64,000 nt of DNA, taken from assembly GCA_041725895.1 (NCBI GenBank), contig JBGRQA010000006.1:186001-250000 (forward strand), written 5' to 3'. Under the pieces are notes generated by a model, which worked only from the letters and a program-made list of their open reading frames with translations, was not told the origin of the DNA and searched no databases. This stretch comes from JBGRQA01 sp041725895. GTDB lineage: Bacteria; Bacteroidota; Bacteroidia; Bacteroidales; Marinifilaceae. Below are positions 34,717-43,575 of this stretch, piece by piece; the stretch's first letter is position 1; the number at the start of each line of letters is the position of its first letter. Both the position numbers and the translations under genes were made by a program.

Positions 34717-37700
34717 CTAGCCTTTTTTGTACAAAGCTACCAATTTCTCAAATTCCGGTTCAATTTTCGCTCTCAAATCCGGCTGATCGTACTGGATCAC
34801 CATTCGCAACATATTCTGCAGAAGAGCCAAACGGTGTCCCTTTTCCTGCTGCAATTCGCTATTCAGAGAAGGATCCTGGGAATAGAAATAGTTCAGTTCC
34901 TCGATCATTCTCCTACTCATTCGATCGATCAACTGGTTGGCTTTATCGTATTCTGCAGCCATGTAATAGTTTTTGGTCATTAGTACCGAATAGAAATCGT
35001 AGGGAACCTTTTCGCCGGGAACCAACTCAAAACATCTATCCATTACTTTGACAGCCTTTTCCCGCTCTCCCTTTGTAAGAAGCGCATCCGCCAACCGAAG
35101 GAAATTGTTCCGGATCACCATACACAACCTGCGATGGTTTTCATCCAGGTATACATCCGGATCGTTGATATTTCCCCACTGGAAATTTTCCATCAGGTTA
35201 TGATACATGGTATCTACAGCCAGACGACCAACTTGTCCGTCCGAATTAACTGTTTTCACCGGAACCAAACGGTAGGCAAAGCCCTCCTGCTGAAAGTAGT
35301 CTTCCATATTCATGTAGCCACTTCGGCCCACCGTAATGGCAAAGTACACCGGCCGCTTCCATTGATTGTTGGCCAGCAGATCCAACACCATCAATTCGTT
35401 CTTGTAGATGGAATAACCATTGTAGCTCCACTCCATTTGATCCACAATTTGAGCCGTATCCCTTTCGGTCAGGGTTTTGGTAGCTAAAATTTGATTCTTG
35501 TCGATAGGCAGTCGAAATTTCCGGGCAGGCATGTGGTCAATTCGTTCCTCGTAGCCCTGAATTCGCTTGGTGCTCTCCTTATCACTGGCAACATAGGCAA
35601 TGGCATCCCGAATATCCAGCCCCCGGGTAGATTCCACCCATTTGGCAAACTTTGGATCTTCCAGCAGGTACACCACATCTCTTTTTCCAAGGATGTATTG
35701 GTCCTTTTTCATACTAAAGGGCAAAGGATCGGAATCGTAGGCTTCCCGGCTCATCTGCTCGATGTACCAATCGGTAGCCAGGTAGCTCAAATTACACACC
35801 CTCACATCGGTTCGAATTCCCTCTACCTCCTGCAAATACCACAATTGAAAAGTATCGTTATCCCCCATGGTAAACAGAATGGCGTTGGGTTCACAAGAAT
35901 TCAGGTAGTTCAGAGCCAAATCGCGGGCCATGTACCGATCCGACCGGTCATGATCATCCCAATTCTGCTGCGCCATCAGGGTAGGTACGGCCAACAATGA
36001 TATGCCTACTGCCAGGGAGGCCCCCACTGTTCCGGAATTCAGTTTCCGAAGCAATTTCCATACTCCCAATACACCAATTCCAATCCAGATGGCAAAGGCA
36101 TAAAAAGAACCTGCATAGGCATAATCCCTTTCCCTTGGTTGGAAAGGTGGTTGATTCAGGTAGAGCACAATGGCAACACCGGTAAAAAAGAACAGCAGAG
36201 AAATCACCCAAAATCCTTGCTTTCCGGCTTTTCCGGCCCTATACTGGGTAATCATTCCCAATAGTCCCAACAGCAGGGGCAAGAGAAAATACTGATTACG
36301 GGCAGGATTGTTCTTCATCGACTCGGGCAATTGGGACTGATCGCCCAAACGCCAATTATCCAACAGGGGAATTCCTGAGATCCAGTTTCCGTTCAAAATC
36401 CCTCCATGGGATTGAATATCATCCTGCCGCCCGGCAAAGTTCCACATAAAATAACGGATGTACATGTGATTGAGCTGGTAGCGGAAGAAAAACCTCAAAT
36501 TCTGCGCAAAAGTTGGTTTCATTTTCTGATCGGAATCCACCCCCGACCACTGCGCATAACCGGCTTGATGTCTTCCTTGGGAACCCTTGCTATACATCCG
36601 GGGAAAAATAGTTTTGTACCGGGAATCGTAATTGGGTTCCTGAGCCACATAGGTCACTTCATATCGCCCATTCTTCTTTGAGTAGGTTGAGCTCCCTTTG
36701 GAATAGGGATTCTCTTCATCCAATCCGGCATTGAAATATTGTCCGTAAATAAGAGGTGTTTTTCCGTATTGTTCCCGGTTTAAATAGGGAAGCATGGAGA
36801 ACACATCCTCCGGGTTGTTCTCATCCAGCGGAGGATTGGCCGAGGATCGGATAATCACCATAGCATAGGAAGAAAATCCAATTAGGATGACGGTTATACC
36901 CGTCAGGATAGTATTGGCCAAAACTTTCTGTTTTCTCAAAGTATATCGAAGGCCCCATACAATTCCACCTATCAGAAGCAGAGCATATACGATCAAACCG
37001 GTATTGTAGGGAAAACCCAGGCTATTCACAAAAAGCAATTCGAACCAGGTGGCAATTTTCATAACGCCTGGAATGATGCCGTACATTATCCCACCCAACA
37101 AAAGAACTGCAACTCCACCTGCTTTCAACAACCCCATACGGGATGTCTCGTATTTCCGGAAATAGTACACCATTACAATAGCAGGAATGGCCAATAGATT
37201 CAACAGGTGAACTCCAATGGACAAGCCCATCAGGTAAGCAATCAGAATCAGCCAGCGATTGGCATATTTTTCGAAAGCCTCGTTCTCCCATTTCAAAATG
37301 GCCCAGAAAACCAAGGCGGTAAACAGGGAGGATGAAGCATACACTTCGCCCTCTACGGCCGAAAACCAAAATGTATCGGAAAAAGTATAGGCCAGGGCGC
37401 CCACCATTCCCGAACCAATAATTGCAATCAATTGGGGAGTTGTAAGAGTCTGCTTGTCTTTTAGTACCAGCTTTCGGGCCAAATGGGTAATGGACCAGAA
37501 CAGAAACAGTATGGTAAAAGCACTGGCCAACCCGGAGAGTCCGTTAATCATCAGGGCCACCTTCTCGGGACCGGATGCAAAAAGGGAAAAGAAACGGGCC
37601 AATATCATAAACAATGGAGCCCCCGGCGGATGTCCGATTTCCAGTTTGTAGGAAGAGGCTATAAATTCGGCACAATCCCAAAAGCTAACGGTTGGTTCCA

Positions 37701-37779
37701 GGGTCAGCAAATAAACACTTGCTGCAATTAAAAAGGTCAACCATCCAAATAGGTTATTGATCAGGTTAAATCGTTTCAT
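34717..37779 (-). CDS. DUF2723 integral membrane glycosyltransferase-like protein, copy A
   Basis: 1020 residues. The N-terminal half is a polytopic GT-C-like membrane domain (about 12 helices, residues 10-600) with the DUF2723 core TLEPTVSFWDCAEFIASSYKL and EIGHPPGAPLFMI (about 27-60). That acidic loop (DCAEF) is in the position of the catalytic Asp of GT-C enzymes. The C-terminal 400 residues are soluble and periplasmic with helical repeats. DUF2723 is the family of human TMEM260, an O-mannosyltransferase, so an O-glycosylation role is likely but not proven. It is followed without gap by the deacetylase gene. Copy B lies 385 bp upstream. Confidence 0.9.
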   Translation of the reverse strand: MKRFNLINNLFGWLTFLIAASVYLLTLEPTVSFWDCAEFIASSYKLEIGHPPGAPLFMILARFFSLFASGPEKVALMINGLSGLASAFTILFLFWSITHLARKLVLKDKQTLTTPQLIAIIGSGMVGALAYTFSDTFWFSAVEGEVYASSSLFTALVFWAILKWENEAFEKYANRWLILIAYLMGLSIGVHLLNLLAIPAIVMVYYFRKYETSRMGLLKAGGVAVLLLGGIMYGIIPGVMKIATWFELLFVNSLGFPYNTGLIVYALLLIGGIVWGLRYTLRKQKVLANTILTGITVILIGFSSYAMVIIRSSANPPLDENNPEDVFSMLPYLNREQYGKTPLIYGQYFNAGLDEENPYSKGSSTYSKKNGRYEVTYVAQEPNYDSRYKTIFPRMYSKGSQGRHQAGYAQWSGVDSDQKMKPTFAQNLRFFFRYQLNHMYIRYFMWNFAGRQDDIQSHGGILNGNWISGIPLLDNWRLGDQSQLPESMKNNPARNQYFLLPLLLGLLGMITQYRAGKAGKQGFWVISLLFFFTGVAIVLYLNQPPFQPRERDYAYAGSFYAFAIWIGIGVLGVWKLLRKLNSGTVGASLAVGISLLAVPTLMAQQNWDDHDRSDRYMARDLALNYLNSCEPNAILFTMGDNDTFQLWYLQEVEGIRTDVRVCNLSYLATDWYIEQMSREAYDSDPLPFSMKKDQYILGKRDVVYLLEDPKFAKWVESTRGLDIRDAIAYVASDKESTKRIQGYEERIDHMPARKFRLPIDKNQILATKTLTERDTAQIVDQMEWSYNGYSIYKNELMVLDLLANNQWKRPVYFAITVGRSGYMNMEDYFQQEGFAYRLVPVKTVNSDGQVGRLAVDTMYHNLMENFQWGNINDPDVYLDENHRRLCMVIRNNFLRLADALLTKGEREKAVKVMDRCFELVPGEKVPYDFYSVLMTKNYYMAAEYDKANQLIDRMSRRMIEELNYFYSQDPSLNSELQQEKGHRLALLQNMLRMVIQYDQPDLRAKIEPEFEKLVALYKKG

Positions 37780-38106
37780 GTGATTATAATTTGCTTTATA
37801 ATGGCCTTCACTTTACCTTCCAATGGATTATCGGCAAGACTGTATGCAACAAGGGGAAACATACATCTTATTAAATGGATCATTACAGGTTTCCGATTCA
37901 ATCTTTGCAAATCCTTTCAGATCCATTTTTACCTCCCACTAAAGGGCGATACGAAATTAACATTTCTTTGAACATTAAATTCATAAAAAATTACAAAAAA
38001 CCTTAATACAATAAACTTTATCAAGAACTCTTAATACATTTCAACCCGGTAGATTCAAGAAAGAATTTACCACCTTCCCGGGGACCGAAACCATTATGAA
38101 ATATCG
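37780..38106. other. Spacer between the two DUF2723 genes
   Basis: AT-rich, no gene. It must contain the promoter of the copy A/deacetylase unit. No clear -33/-7 pair could be assigned. Confidence 0.5.
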
Positions 38107-38142
38107 AAAAAAGGGCCGAATCCCCTAAGGAAACGGCCCTTT
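38107..38142 (-). terminator. Terminator of DUF2723 copy B
   Basis: AAGGGCCG (38111-38118) pairs with CGGCCCTT (38134-38141), with a T-run on the minus strand. It separates the two DUF2723 transcripts. Confidence 0.85.
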
Positions 38143-38164
38143 GCCACTATCTTATTTTGATTCC

Positions 38165-41100
38165 TTAGCTGGTATAAGATTTAAACAGGAGTTCAAATTT
38201 GGTTTGCAACTCCTCCTTCAATTCTTTTTCGCCTCCCATATCAGCAAGGCCTAAAAGCATTTGAACAACAGCAATTTCTCTTTGCTGCTCGTTCTGTAAT
38301 CCCTGGGCAAAATAATCGCTCAAAGACAGGAAATAATCCATTTTCTCGTAGGAAAGCTGTGCCATATCCTTCAATAACGCAGTTCCTTTCTCTTTGGCTC
38401 CTGCCCGATAATACTCCTGAATAAAGGCAATCAATGTGTTTTCGATTGGAATCTTATTCAAAGGCAATTCCTCCATGCATTTATCCAGGGCCTTTATGGC
38501 CATATCATTTTTCCCCTCATCATTCAGTTGACTGGCAAGACGGGCGAAGTTATTTCGAAACGACATGATATTGGTCGTCATAATATGGAACTGATCCATA
38601 TATACATCCGGCTCCTTAATACGGCCCCATTCAAAATTGTTGACCATATGATCGTACAATACTTCCGAATCGATACGCCCCAATTCCATTCCACGAGGCT
38701 TGGTTTCGATGGGCACCAAACGATAAGCCGCTCCCTCCAACTGGAAATATTTCTCCAGTCCCAAAAAGTTACTTATCCCCATACCTACTGAAAAGTACAC
38801 CGGACGTTCCCAGTTATTGGCCGCAATAATGTCCAGCACCGCCAAGTCATTTTTGAAGAGATAGTTTCGGGAATATTTCCATTCCATGCGCTTGACAATC
38901 TTGTCGGCATCCTTAAGTTTAACAGTTCCGTTGGCAACAACTTTAGCCGAATCCACCGGAAGGAAAACGCTCCGTCCAGGGAAATAGTTAATCATTTTCC
39001 CACTGGAAGCCTCCACCTGGGTACGTTTGTTATCGCTTCCCACAAATTCTATCAACTGACGCAAATCGGTGGGTTTGTTCAAACGATCTACGATAGGTAT
39101 CTGGTCACGAACTCCGGGTTCAATCTTATCTTCCGTTAGGCTCATAGCCAGGGGATCCGAATCGTATGCTTTTCTTCTCATTTGATTGATATACCAATCA
39201 CCCGCAAGAAGACTCAGGTTCACAATCCGGATATCACGTCGAATTCCTTCCACTTCCTGGGCATACCAGAGCGGGAAAGTATCATTATCGCCATAGGTAA
39301 ACAAAATTGCATCCGGAGCACAGGACTGGAGGTAATTCTTCGCATAGGCAAGAGTAGCATACCGTCCGGAACGATCGTGATCGTCCCAATTCTGTTGAGC
39401 CATTAATCCGGGCACGGCAACAAGACACAAGGCTGACGCAAGAATTGCAGGCAAGGTTCCAGGCATTCTCTTCTTCAATGTCTGATACAGACCAAGTACT
39501 CCAAATCCGATCCAAATTGCAAAAGCATAGAAAGATCCGGCGTAAGCATAATCCCTTTCACGAGGTTGCTGAGGATATTGATTCAGATAGAAAACAATAG
39601 CCAAACCTGTAAAGAAAAACAGGAGCATTACGACACCAAAATCCTGCTTCCCTTTCTTACCTGAACGGTATTGATAGAACATTCCCCATAAACCGAGTAG
39701 CAGGGGCAGCATAAAATACACATTTCGTGATTTCTTATTCTTCAACTCCGAATAGAGCTTCTCCTGGTTGCCCAGTCGCATTTCATCCAGAAAACCAATT
39801 CCTGAAAGCCAGTTCCCATTACGTATTCCGCCATGTCCCTGAATATCGTTTTGTCTTCCTGCGAAATTCCACATAAAATATCTACCATACATATGCCAAA
39901 CCTGGTAGCTTACAAAAAAGCGCAGATTAGAACCAAAACTAGGTTTGTAAAGAGTTTCTCCCCCTTGGCCGTTATCCACCCGAATAGGGATCCCTGTTCC
40001 AACATTCCCCCAGTATTTATAATCCCGAACATGATTCTCCCGGGGACTGTACATTCTTGGGAAAAGGGTCATAAACCGTGAATCATACTCATAACTAGGC
40101 TTTCTGGAAGCAACTTTATAGATCCCATCCTTTTGAATGTAAACAGGATCGGTATATTTCATATCAATTGCCGGAGCATTATAGGTTGGGCCGTAAAACA
40201 AGGGACGATCTCCATACTGCTCCCGGTTTAGATAGGATAGAAGTGCAAAAACATTATCCGGATTGTTCTCATCCATAGGTGGATTGGCCGAAGAACGAAT
40301 CACAATCATTGCAAAAGAGGAGTATCCAATTACAATCATCATGAAACAAGTTAAAATGGTATTTACAATAACCATATTCTTTTTCAGGGAATAATGTATT
40401 CCCCAAACAACCAAACCTATCAACAGCAGTGCATAAACGATTACCCCGGTATTGTAGGAAAATCCTAAGCCATTCACAAAAAGTAACTCAAACCAGGCTG
40501 CTACTTTAACCACACCTGGAATTACTCCATACTGAATTGCAGCCAATATGATTATTGATAGGATAAATGTAATTCCGATTCCTTTTGGGGTTGGTTCGTA
40601 TTTCTTGAAGTAATATACAAATACAATGGCCGGAATAGCCAATAGGTTCAACAAGTGAACCCCAATGGACAATCCCATTAGATAAGCAATAAAAACAATC
40701 CATCGATTCGCATATTTTTGATCGGCCTCATTCTCCCATTTCAGAATGGCCCAAAATACGATTGCTGTAAACAGGGAGGATAGGGCATACACCTCTCCCT
40801 CTACCGCAGAGAACCAAAATGTATCTGAAAAGGTATAAGCCAATGCTCCAACCATACCGGCACCCAGAACAGCAACAAGGTTACCTGTGGATAGAGTGTC
40901 ATTTTTAGCCACCAGCTTTTTGGCAAGGTGAGTAATGGTCCAGAACAAAAATAGTATGGTAAAAGCCGAAGCCAGGGCTGACATGGAGTTCACCATTAAA
41001 GCCACTTTAGAGGGATCCGGGGCAAAAAGAGAGAAAAAACGGGCCACAATCATAAATAAAGGGGCTCCGGGAGGATGCCCCACTTCCAGACCATAGGCCG

Positions 41101-41257
41101 TAGTAATAAATTCTCCACAATCCCACAAACTGGTTGTAGGCTCCATTGTCATAAAATAAGTAATGGCGGCCACTGCAAAGGCCAGCCATCCCAAAGCATT
41201 GTTGAACAGATTGTAACGCGAGCTCCAATCCTGAGTAGTCCCTTTTTGTTTCGACAT
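38165..41257 (-). CDS. DUF2723 integral membrane glycosyltransferase-like protein, copy B
   Basis: 1030 residues, full-length paralog of copy A with the same order of parts: TMEPTTSLWDCGEFITTAYGL and EVGHPPGAPLFMIVARFFSLFA (about 35-72), a polytopic domain to about 610, and a soluble helical C-terminus. The membrane halves are closely similar; the C-terminal halves diverge more, suggesting different acceptors. The acidic D-C-G/A-E-F loop is kept, so both should be active. It has its own terminator (38107-38142) and is therefore expressed separately from copy A. Likely function as for copy A: O-glycosylation of exported proteins. Confidence 0.9.
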   Translation of the reverse strand: MSKQKGTTQDWSSRYNLFNNALGWLAFAVAAITYFMTMEPTTSLWDCGEFITTAYGLEVGHPPGAPLFMIVARFFSLFAPDPSKVALMVNSMSALASAFTILFLFWTITHLAKKLVAKNDTLSTGNLVAVLGAGMVGALAYTFSDTFWFSAVEGEVYALSSLFTAIVFWAILKWENEADQKYANRWIVFIAYLMGLSIGVHLLNLLAIPAIVFVYYFKKYEPTPKGIGITFILSIIILAAIQYGVIPGVVKVAAWFELLFVNGLGFSYNTGVIVYALLLIGLVVWGIHYSLKKNMVIVNTILTCFMMIVIGYSSFAMIVIRSSANPPMDENNPDNVFALLSYLNREQYGDRPLFYGPTYNAPAIDMKYTDPVYIQKDGIYKVASRKPSYEYDSRFMTLFPRMYSPRENHVRDYKYWGNVGTGIPIRVDNGQGGETLYKPSFGSNLRFFVSYQVWHMYGRYFMWNFAGRQNDIQGHGGIRNGNWLSGIGFLDEMRLGNQEKLYSELKNKKSRNVYFMLPLLLGLWGMFYQYRSGKKGKQDFGVVMLLFFFTGLAIVFYLNQYPQQPRERDYAYAGSFYAFAIWIGFGVLGLYQTLKKRMPGTLPAILASALCLVAVPGLMAQQNWDDHDRSGRYATLAYAKNYLQSCAPDAILFTYGDNDTFPLWYAQEVEGIRRDIRIVNLSLLAGDWYINQMRRKAYDSDPLAMSLTEDKIEPGVRDQIPIVDRLNKPTDLRQLIEFVGSDNKRTQVEASSGKMINYFPGRSVFLPVDSAKVVANGTVKLKDADKIVKRMEWKYSRNYLFKNDLAVLDIIAANNWERPVYFSVGMGISNFLGLEKYFQLEGAAYRLVPIETKPRGMELGRIDSEVLYDHMVNNFEWGRIKEPDVYMDQFHIMTTNIMSFRNNFARLASQLNDEGKNDMAIKALDKCMEELPLNKIPIENTLIAFIQEYYRAGAKEKGTALLKDMAQLSYEKMDYFLSLSDYFAQGLQNEQQREIAVVQMLLGLADMGGEKELKEELQTKFELLFKSYTS

Positions 41258-41338
41258 ATGTATTCAAAATTATTTTTAACGAAAATAGACATTTTTCACA
41301 GTAAGCGCGAATTATGTATGAATATTTTCATTTTTTTG

Positions 41339-41368
41339 TTTGCACAAAAAAAAATTTTCTTACATTTG
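41339..41368 (+). promoter_or_regulatory. Promoter of tRNA-Gln copy 1
   Basis: TTTG at 41339-41342 and TACATTTG at 41361-41368, separated by 18 bp: an excellent match to the Bacteroidota consensus. Confidence 0.8.
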
Positions 41369-41396
41369 CACTGTCTTTGCAAAGAGACAGAGTGAT

Positions 41397-41467
41397 TGTC
41401 CCATGGTGTAATGGCAGCACTAGTGATTTTGGTTCATTCAGTCAAGGTTCGAATCCTTGTGGGACAA
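41397..41467 (+). tRNA. tRNA-Gln (anticodon TTG), copy 1
   Basis: A 71-nt cloverleaf: acceptor TGTCCCA/TGGGACA (41397-41403, 41460-41466), discriminator A41467. Anticodon stem AGTGA/TCATT (one G:U) with loop TTTTGGT gives U33 and anticodon UUG, reading CAA. T arm CAAGG-TTCGAAT-CCTTG. Identical to the copy at 42066. Confidence 0.95.
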
Positions 41468-41470
41468 CAA

Positions 41471-41501
41471 AAAAAGCTTCCGAGTTTCGGAAGCTTTTTT
41501 T
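41471..41501 (+). terminator. Terminator of tRNA-Gln copy 1
   Basis: AGCTTCCGA / TCGGAAGCT stem with a short loop and T-run right after the tRNA. Together with the promoter it makes a self-contained transcription unit. Confidence 0.85.
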
Positions 41502-41538
41502 GTATACCTGTATTTCTCGATCAGCGGGCACAATCTTT

Positions 41539-41910
41539 TCAAACTTTCACTTTTAGTTTTCGGAAACTAAAATTTCCAACAATTCCCTGCCCATCGAGAC
41601 TCTCTCCTTCGATAAGATCTTCGTCCACCAAAGTCCCCTGCCAGGTATCCAACTCATACTCTATTTCAGATTCGGAATGAATAATATCATATTCCACGGC
41701 TTTTAGATAAACCCGGTTTTCTCTCACTTCTCCTTCGATGATCTCCTGAATCATAAAAGAATTTTCGCCATTTACATTTTCAGAAAAGATTATTTTTCCA
41801 CTTAAACTTCCCCCTTCTTGCGTAAGCAATAATTCGCCCTTAGCCTTTCCATAGCCATAATCTTCCTCGTAGATCCATTTTCCGGTTAAAGTTTCAATAT
41901 TTTTTTTCAT
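41539..41910 (-). CDS. Small hypothetical protein
   Basis: A 123-residue, acidic cytosolic protein, predicted mostly beta: alternating strands such as GKWIYEEDYGYGKAKGELLLTQ, GSLSGKIIFSE, VYLKAVEYDII and GTLVDEDLIEGESLDGQG, ending FSFRKLKVKV. The up-down beta pattern with repeated G-x-W/L motifs resembles lipocalin-like or small calycin folds. No signal peptide. No family was recognised. It sits between the two tRNA-Gln genes on the opposite strand. Confidence 0.75.
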   Translation of the reverse strand: MKKNIETLTGKWIYEEDYGYGKAKGELLLTQEGGSLSGKIIFSENVNGENSFMIQEIIEGEVRENRVYLKAVEYDIIHSESEIEYELDTWQGTLVDEDLIEGESLDGQGIVGNFSFRKLKVKV

Positions 41911-42005
41911 GAATTTTTCCTATTTCCTATCCCTGATAATAAAGAAGTTGATTCTTTTGCATTATACGTGTAAGTTGTAAAAAGATTTATTTTTTTAAAA
42001 ATTTC

Positions 42006-42035
42006 TTTCATCCGCACATATTTTTCGTATATTTG
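42006..42035 (+). promoter_or_regulatory. Promoter of tRNA-Gln copy 2
   Basis: TTTC at 42006-42009 and TATATTTG at 42028-42035, separated by 18 bp. The arrangement is the same as for copy 1 with a slightly weaker -33 box. Confidence 0.75.
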
Positions 42036-42065
42036 CACCGTCTTAGTCAAAATGACTGTACCGAT

Positions 42066-42136
42066 TGTCCCATGGTGTAATGGCAGCACTAGTGATTTTG
42101 GTTCATTCAGTCAAGGTTCGAATCCTTGTGGGACAA
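42066..42136 (+). tRNA. tRNA-Gln (anticodon TTG), copy 2
   Basis: Identical in sequence to the tRNA at 41397-41467, with the same acceptor, anticodon UUG and discriminator A. The region just upstream (GATTGTCCCATGG context) is also similar. The tRNA moved or duplicated together with its downstream hairpin. Confidence 0.95.
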
Positions 42137-42137
42137 C

Positions 42138-42170
42138 AAAAGCTTCCGAATTTCGGAAGCTTTTTTTTTA
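42138..42170 (+). terminator. Terminator of tRNA-Gln copy 2
   Basis: The same AGCTTCCGA-type stem as after copy 1, with a run of at least eight T. The last bases overlap the stop codon of the convergent acylphosphatase gene. Confidence 0.85.
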
Positions 42171-42443
42171 CCCTTTTATCGTAAAACTTTCAAAATTTTG
42201 TAAAGGTATTTCAACTAAATTGGTGTGATCCACTCTCGCCCAATCGGGCCCCTTTCGACACCATTTGCAAAATAGTTCCACAGCTACTGTTTTCCCTTCC
42301 ACTTCGGCATACACACTTCCATCCGGTTCGTTTCGTATGAAACCGCACACGCCAAATCGACGAGCTGCTTCCCTTGCATGATATCGAAATCCTACATGTT
42401 GCACCTTTCCCTTCACTCGTATACTATATGCTTTCTGTTCCAT
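42168..42443 (-). CDS. acyP: Acylphosphatase
   Basis: A 91-residue ferredoxin-like enzyme that hydrolyses acyl phosphates such as carbamoyl or 1,3-bisphosphoglycerate phosphate groups. The signature VKGKVQHVGFRYHAREAA contains the substrate-binding Arg20, and GFIRNEPDGSVYAEVEG contains the catalytic Asn38. Normal length. Start ATG at 42443. The stop codon abuts the tRNA-Gln terminator (convergent). Confidence 0.93.
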   Translation of the reverse strand: MEQKAYSIRVKGKVQHVGFRYHAREAARRFGVCGFIRNEPDGSVYAEVEGKTVAVELFCKWCRKGPDWARVDHTNLVEIPLQNFESFTIKG

Positions 42444-42542
42444 TATATGTCATCTTTACATCAAATCTCCGGCTCCACTTTGTTATCCCGGATCTGTTTG
42501 CCTCATCCCTCTGTTGGGAAACCTCAGATACCCCTAAAATAA

Positions 42543-42570
42543 GAAAATCCTGGCACAAACCAGGATTTTC
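42543..42570 (-). terminator. Hairpin, probable terminator
   Basis: A 10-bp perfect stem GAAAATCCTG / CAGGATTTTC with an 8-base loop and a moderately T-rich minus-strand tail (TTATTTTA). It lies about 100 bp past the small ORF at 42668-42820, which would make it that gene's terminator. Confidence 0.65.
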
Positions 42571-42667
42571 CACTAGTAACCAAACTATAGACTATTTAGA
42601 ACATTCTTTTGGAAAGTTCTAAGGGTAAAGTTCCGATCCGGAACCTTATATTCTTCAAAATAAAATC

Positions 42668-42820
42668 TTACTTAATAATTATATAATTCTGTTTGTTCTT
42701 CAACCTGCACCATTCCCTCGAACTCATCGACTGAATCAATTTCGTTTTCACATCAACTACAACGAGATCATCATCTTCGGAATGATTGAACAACTTCTTA
42801 AATGCACGGAATATAAACAT
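42668..42820 (-). CDS. Possible small protein (50 aa)
   Basis: An ATG at 42820 opens 50 codons to TAA at 42668-42670. The product is highly charged: FRAFKKLFNHSEDDDLVVVD, then VKTKLIQSMSSREWCRLKNK and a short hydrophobic end (NYIIIK). Amino acid use looks protein-like and a terminator-like hairpin follows (42543-42570). There is no recognisable homology, and a TAAAATTTG box immediately upstream may be promoter or chance. The rest of 42444-43022 contains only hairpins. Confidence 0.45.
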   Translation of the reverse strand: MFIFRAFKKLFNHSEDDDLVVVDVKTKLIQSMSSREWCRLKNKQNYIIIK

Positions 42821-42963
42821 CGTCAAACAAATTTTATCTGTATTAAAGCCCTCGATTAACTACACATAAAATTAAGCGCTTTAAAAATCAATATCAAGGA
42901 AATTCAGACCGATTTACTATCCGTGTCATTTCAGTGAGCAATTGTGTAATTTGAATTCGTTAC

Positions 42964-43004
42964 CAAAAAAAACACCCCGAAAAATTCCAATTTTCGGGGT
43001 GTTT
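42964..43004 (-). terminator. Terminator after the exported hypothetical gene
   Basis: A 14-bp stem AAACACCCCGAAAA / TTTTCGGGGTGTTT (42970-42983, 42991-43004) with a loop of seven and eight T on the minus strand. Confidence 0.9.
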
Positions 43005-43022
43005 CTGAAAGGGATATTTGTA

Positions 43023-43544
43023 CTATTCAAACTCCAGAGAGTTAAAAAACAAATCCTTTTTATCCAAAAGTAGGTTTTGCATTCGGGTAGGACCTCCAAT
43101 GGCTACCTGGTATACAAAATTTCCCCGAAAGAAAAATCGCTTGTAGTAGGTATACTCTTTCCCCTTAACCAAAAGGGTATATTTGATCTCCTTCCCTAAC
43201 ATCCTTTTATAAGCAATGGTTTGCTCTGAGACAAGAATCGCATCGCTGGTGACCAAACTCCCTTGCTTCATACTTTCATAAAATTCCTGGTTGTCTGATT
43301 TAGAAAAATCAATCCCTACAGCAGAAAAATCTGACGCAATTACTCCAAAAATATTGGCAACATCCCGATACTGGAACTTCTCCACCTTCACTCCATCCAT
43401 ATTTGAAGTATCTCTTTGCACCTGTCCCGGAACTTTAAATTTAATTTTTGATTTCTCCGAATGAACGTTCACCCATTCCACTCCTTGCCCCATACCGGCA
43501 AAACACCAAAAAGAGATCAAAAGAAACAATACTGTTTTTCGCAT
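43023..43544 (-). CDS. Exported hypothetical protein
   Basis: About 173 residues from the ATG at 43544. The frame is open upstream to 43637, but that overlaps dgt and lacks a signal. The start MRKTVLFLLISFWCFAGMGQG is a Sec signal, cleaved near GMG-QG. The mature domain has SEKSKIKFKVPGQVQRDTSN and ends with KDLFFNSLEFE, a pattern seen in small periplasmic Bacteroidota proteins of unknown function. It follows dgt by 31 bp on the same strand and probably belongs to the same transcript, ended by the terminator at 42964-43004. Confidence 0.75.
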   Translation of the reverse strand: MRKTVLFLLISFWCFAGMGQGVEWVNVHSEKSKIKFKVPGQVQRDTSNMDGVKVEKFQYRDVANIFGVIASDFSAVGIDFSKSDNQEFYESMKQGSLVTSDAILVSEQTIAYKRMLGKEIKYTLLVKGKEYTYYKRFFFRGNFVYQVAIGGPTRMQNLLLDKKDLFFNSLEFE

Positions 43545-43575
43545 ATTTATAATTTTACTAATTGGAAGATCAGAA

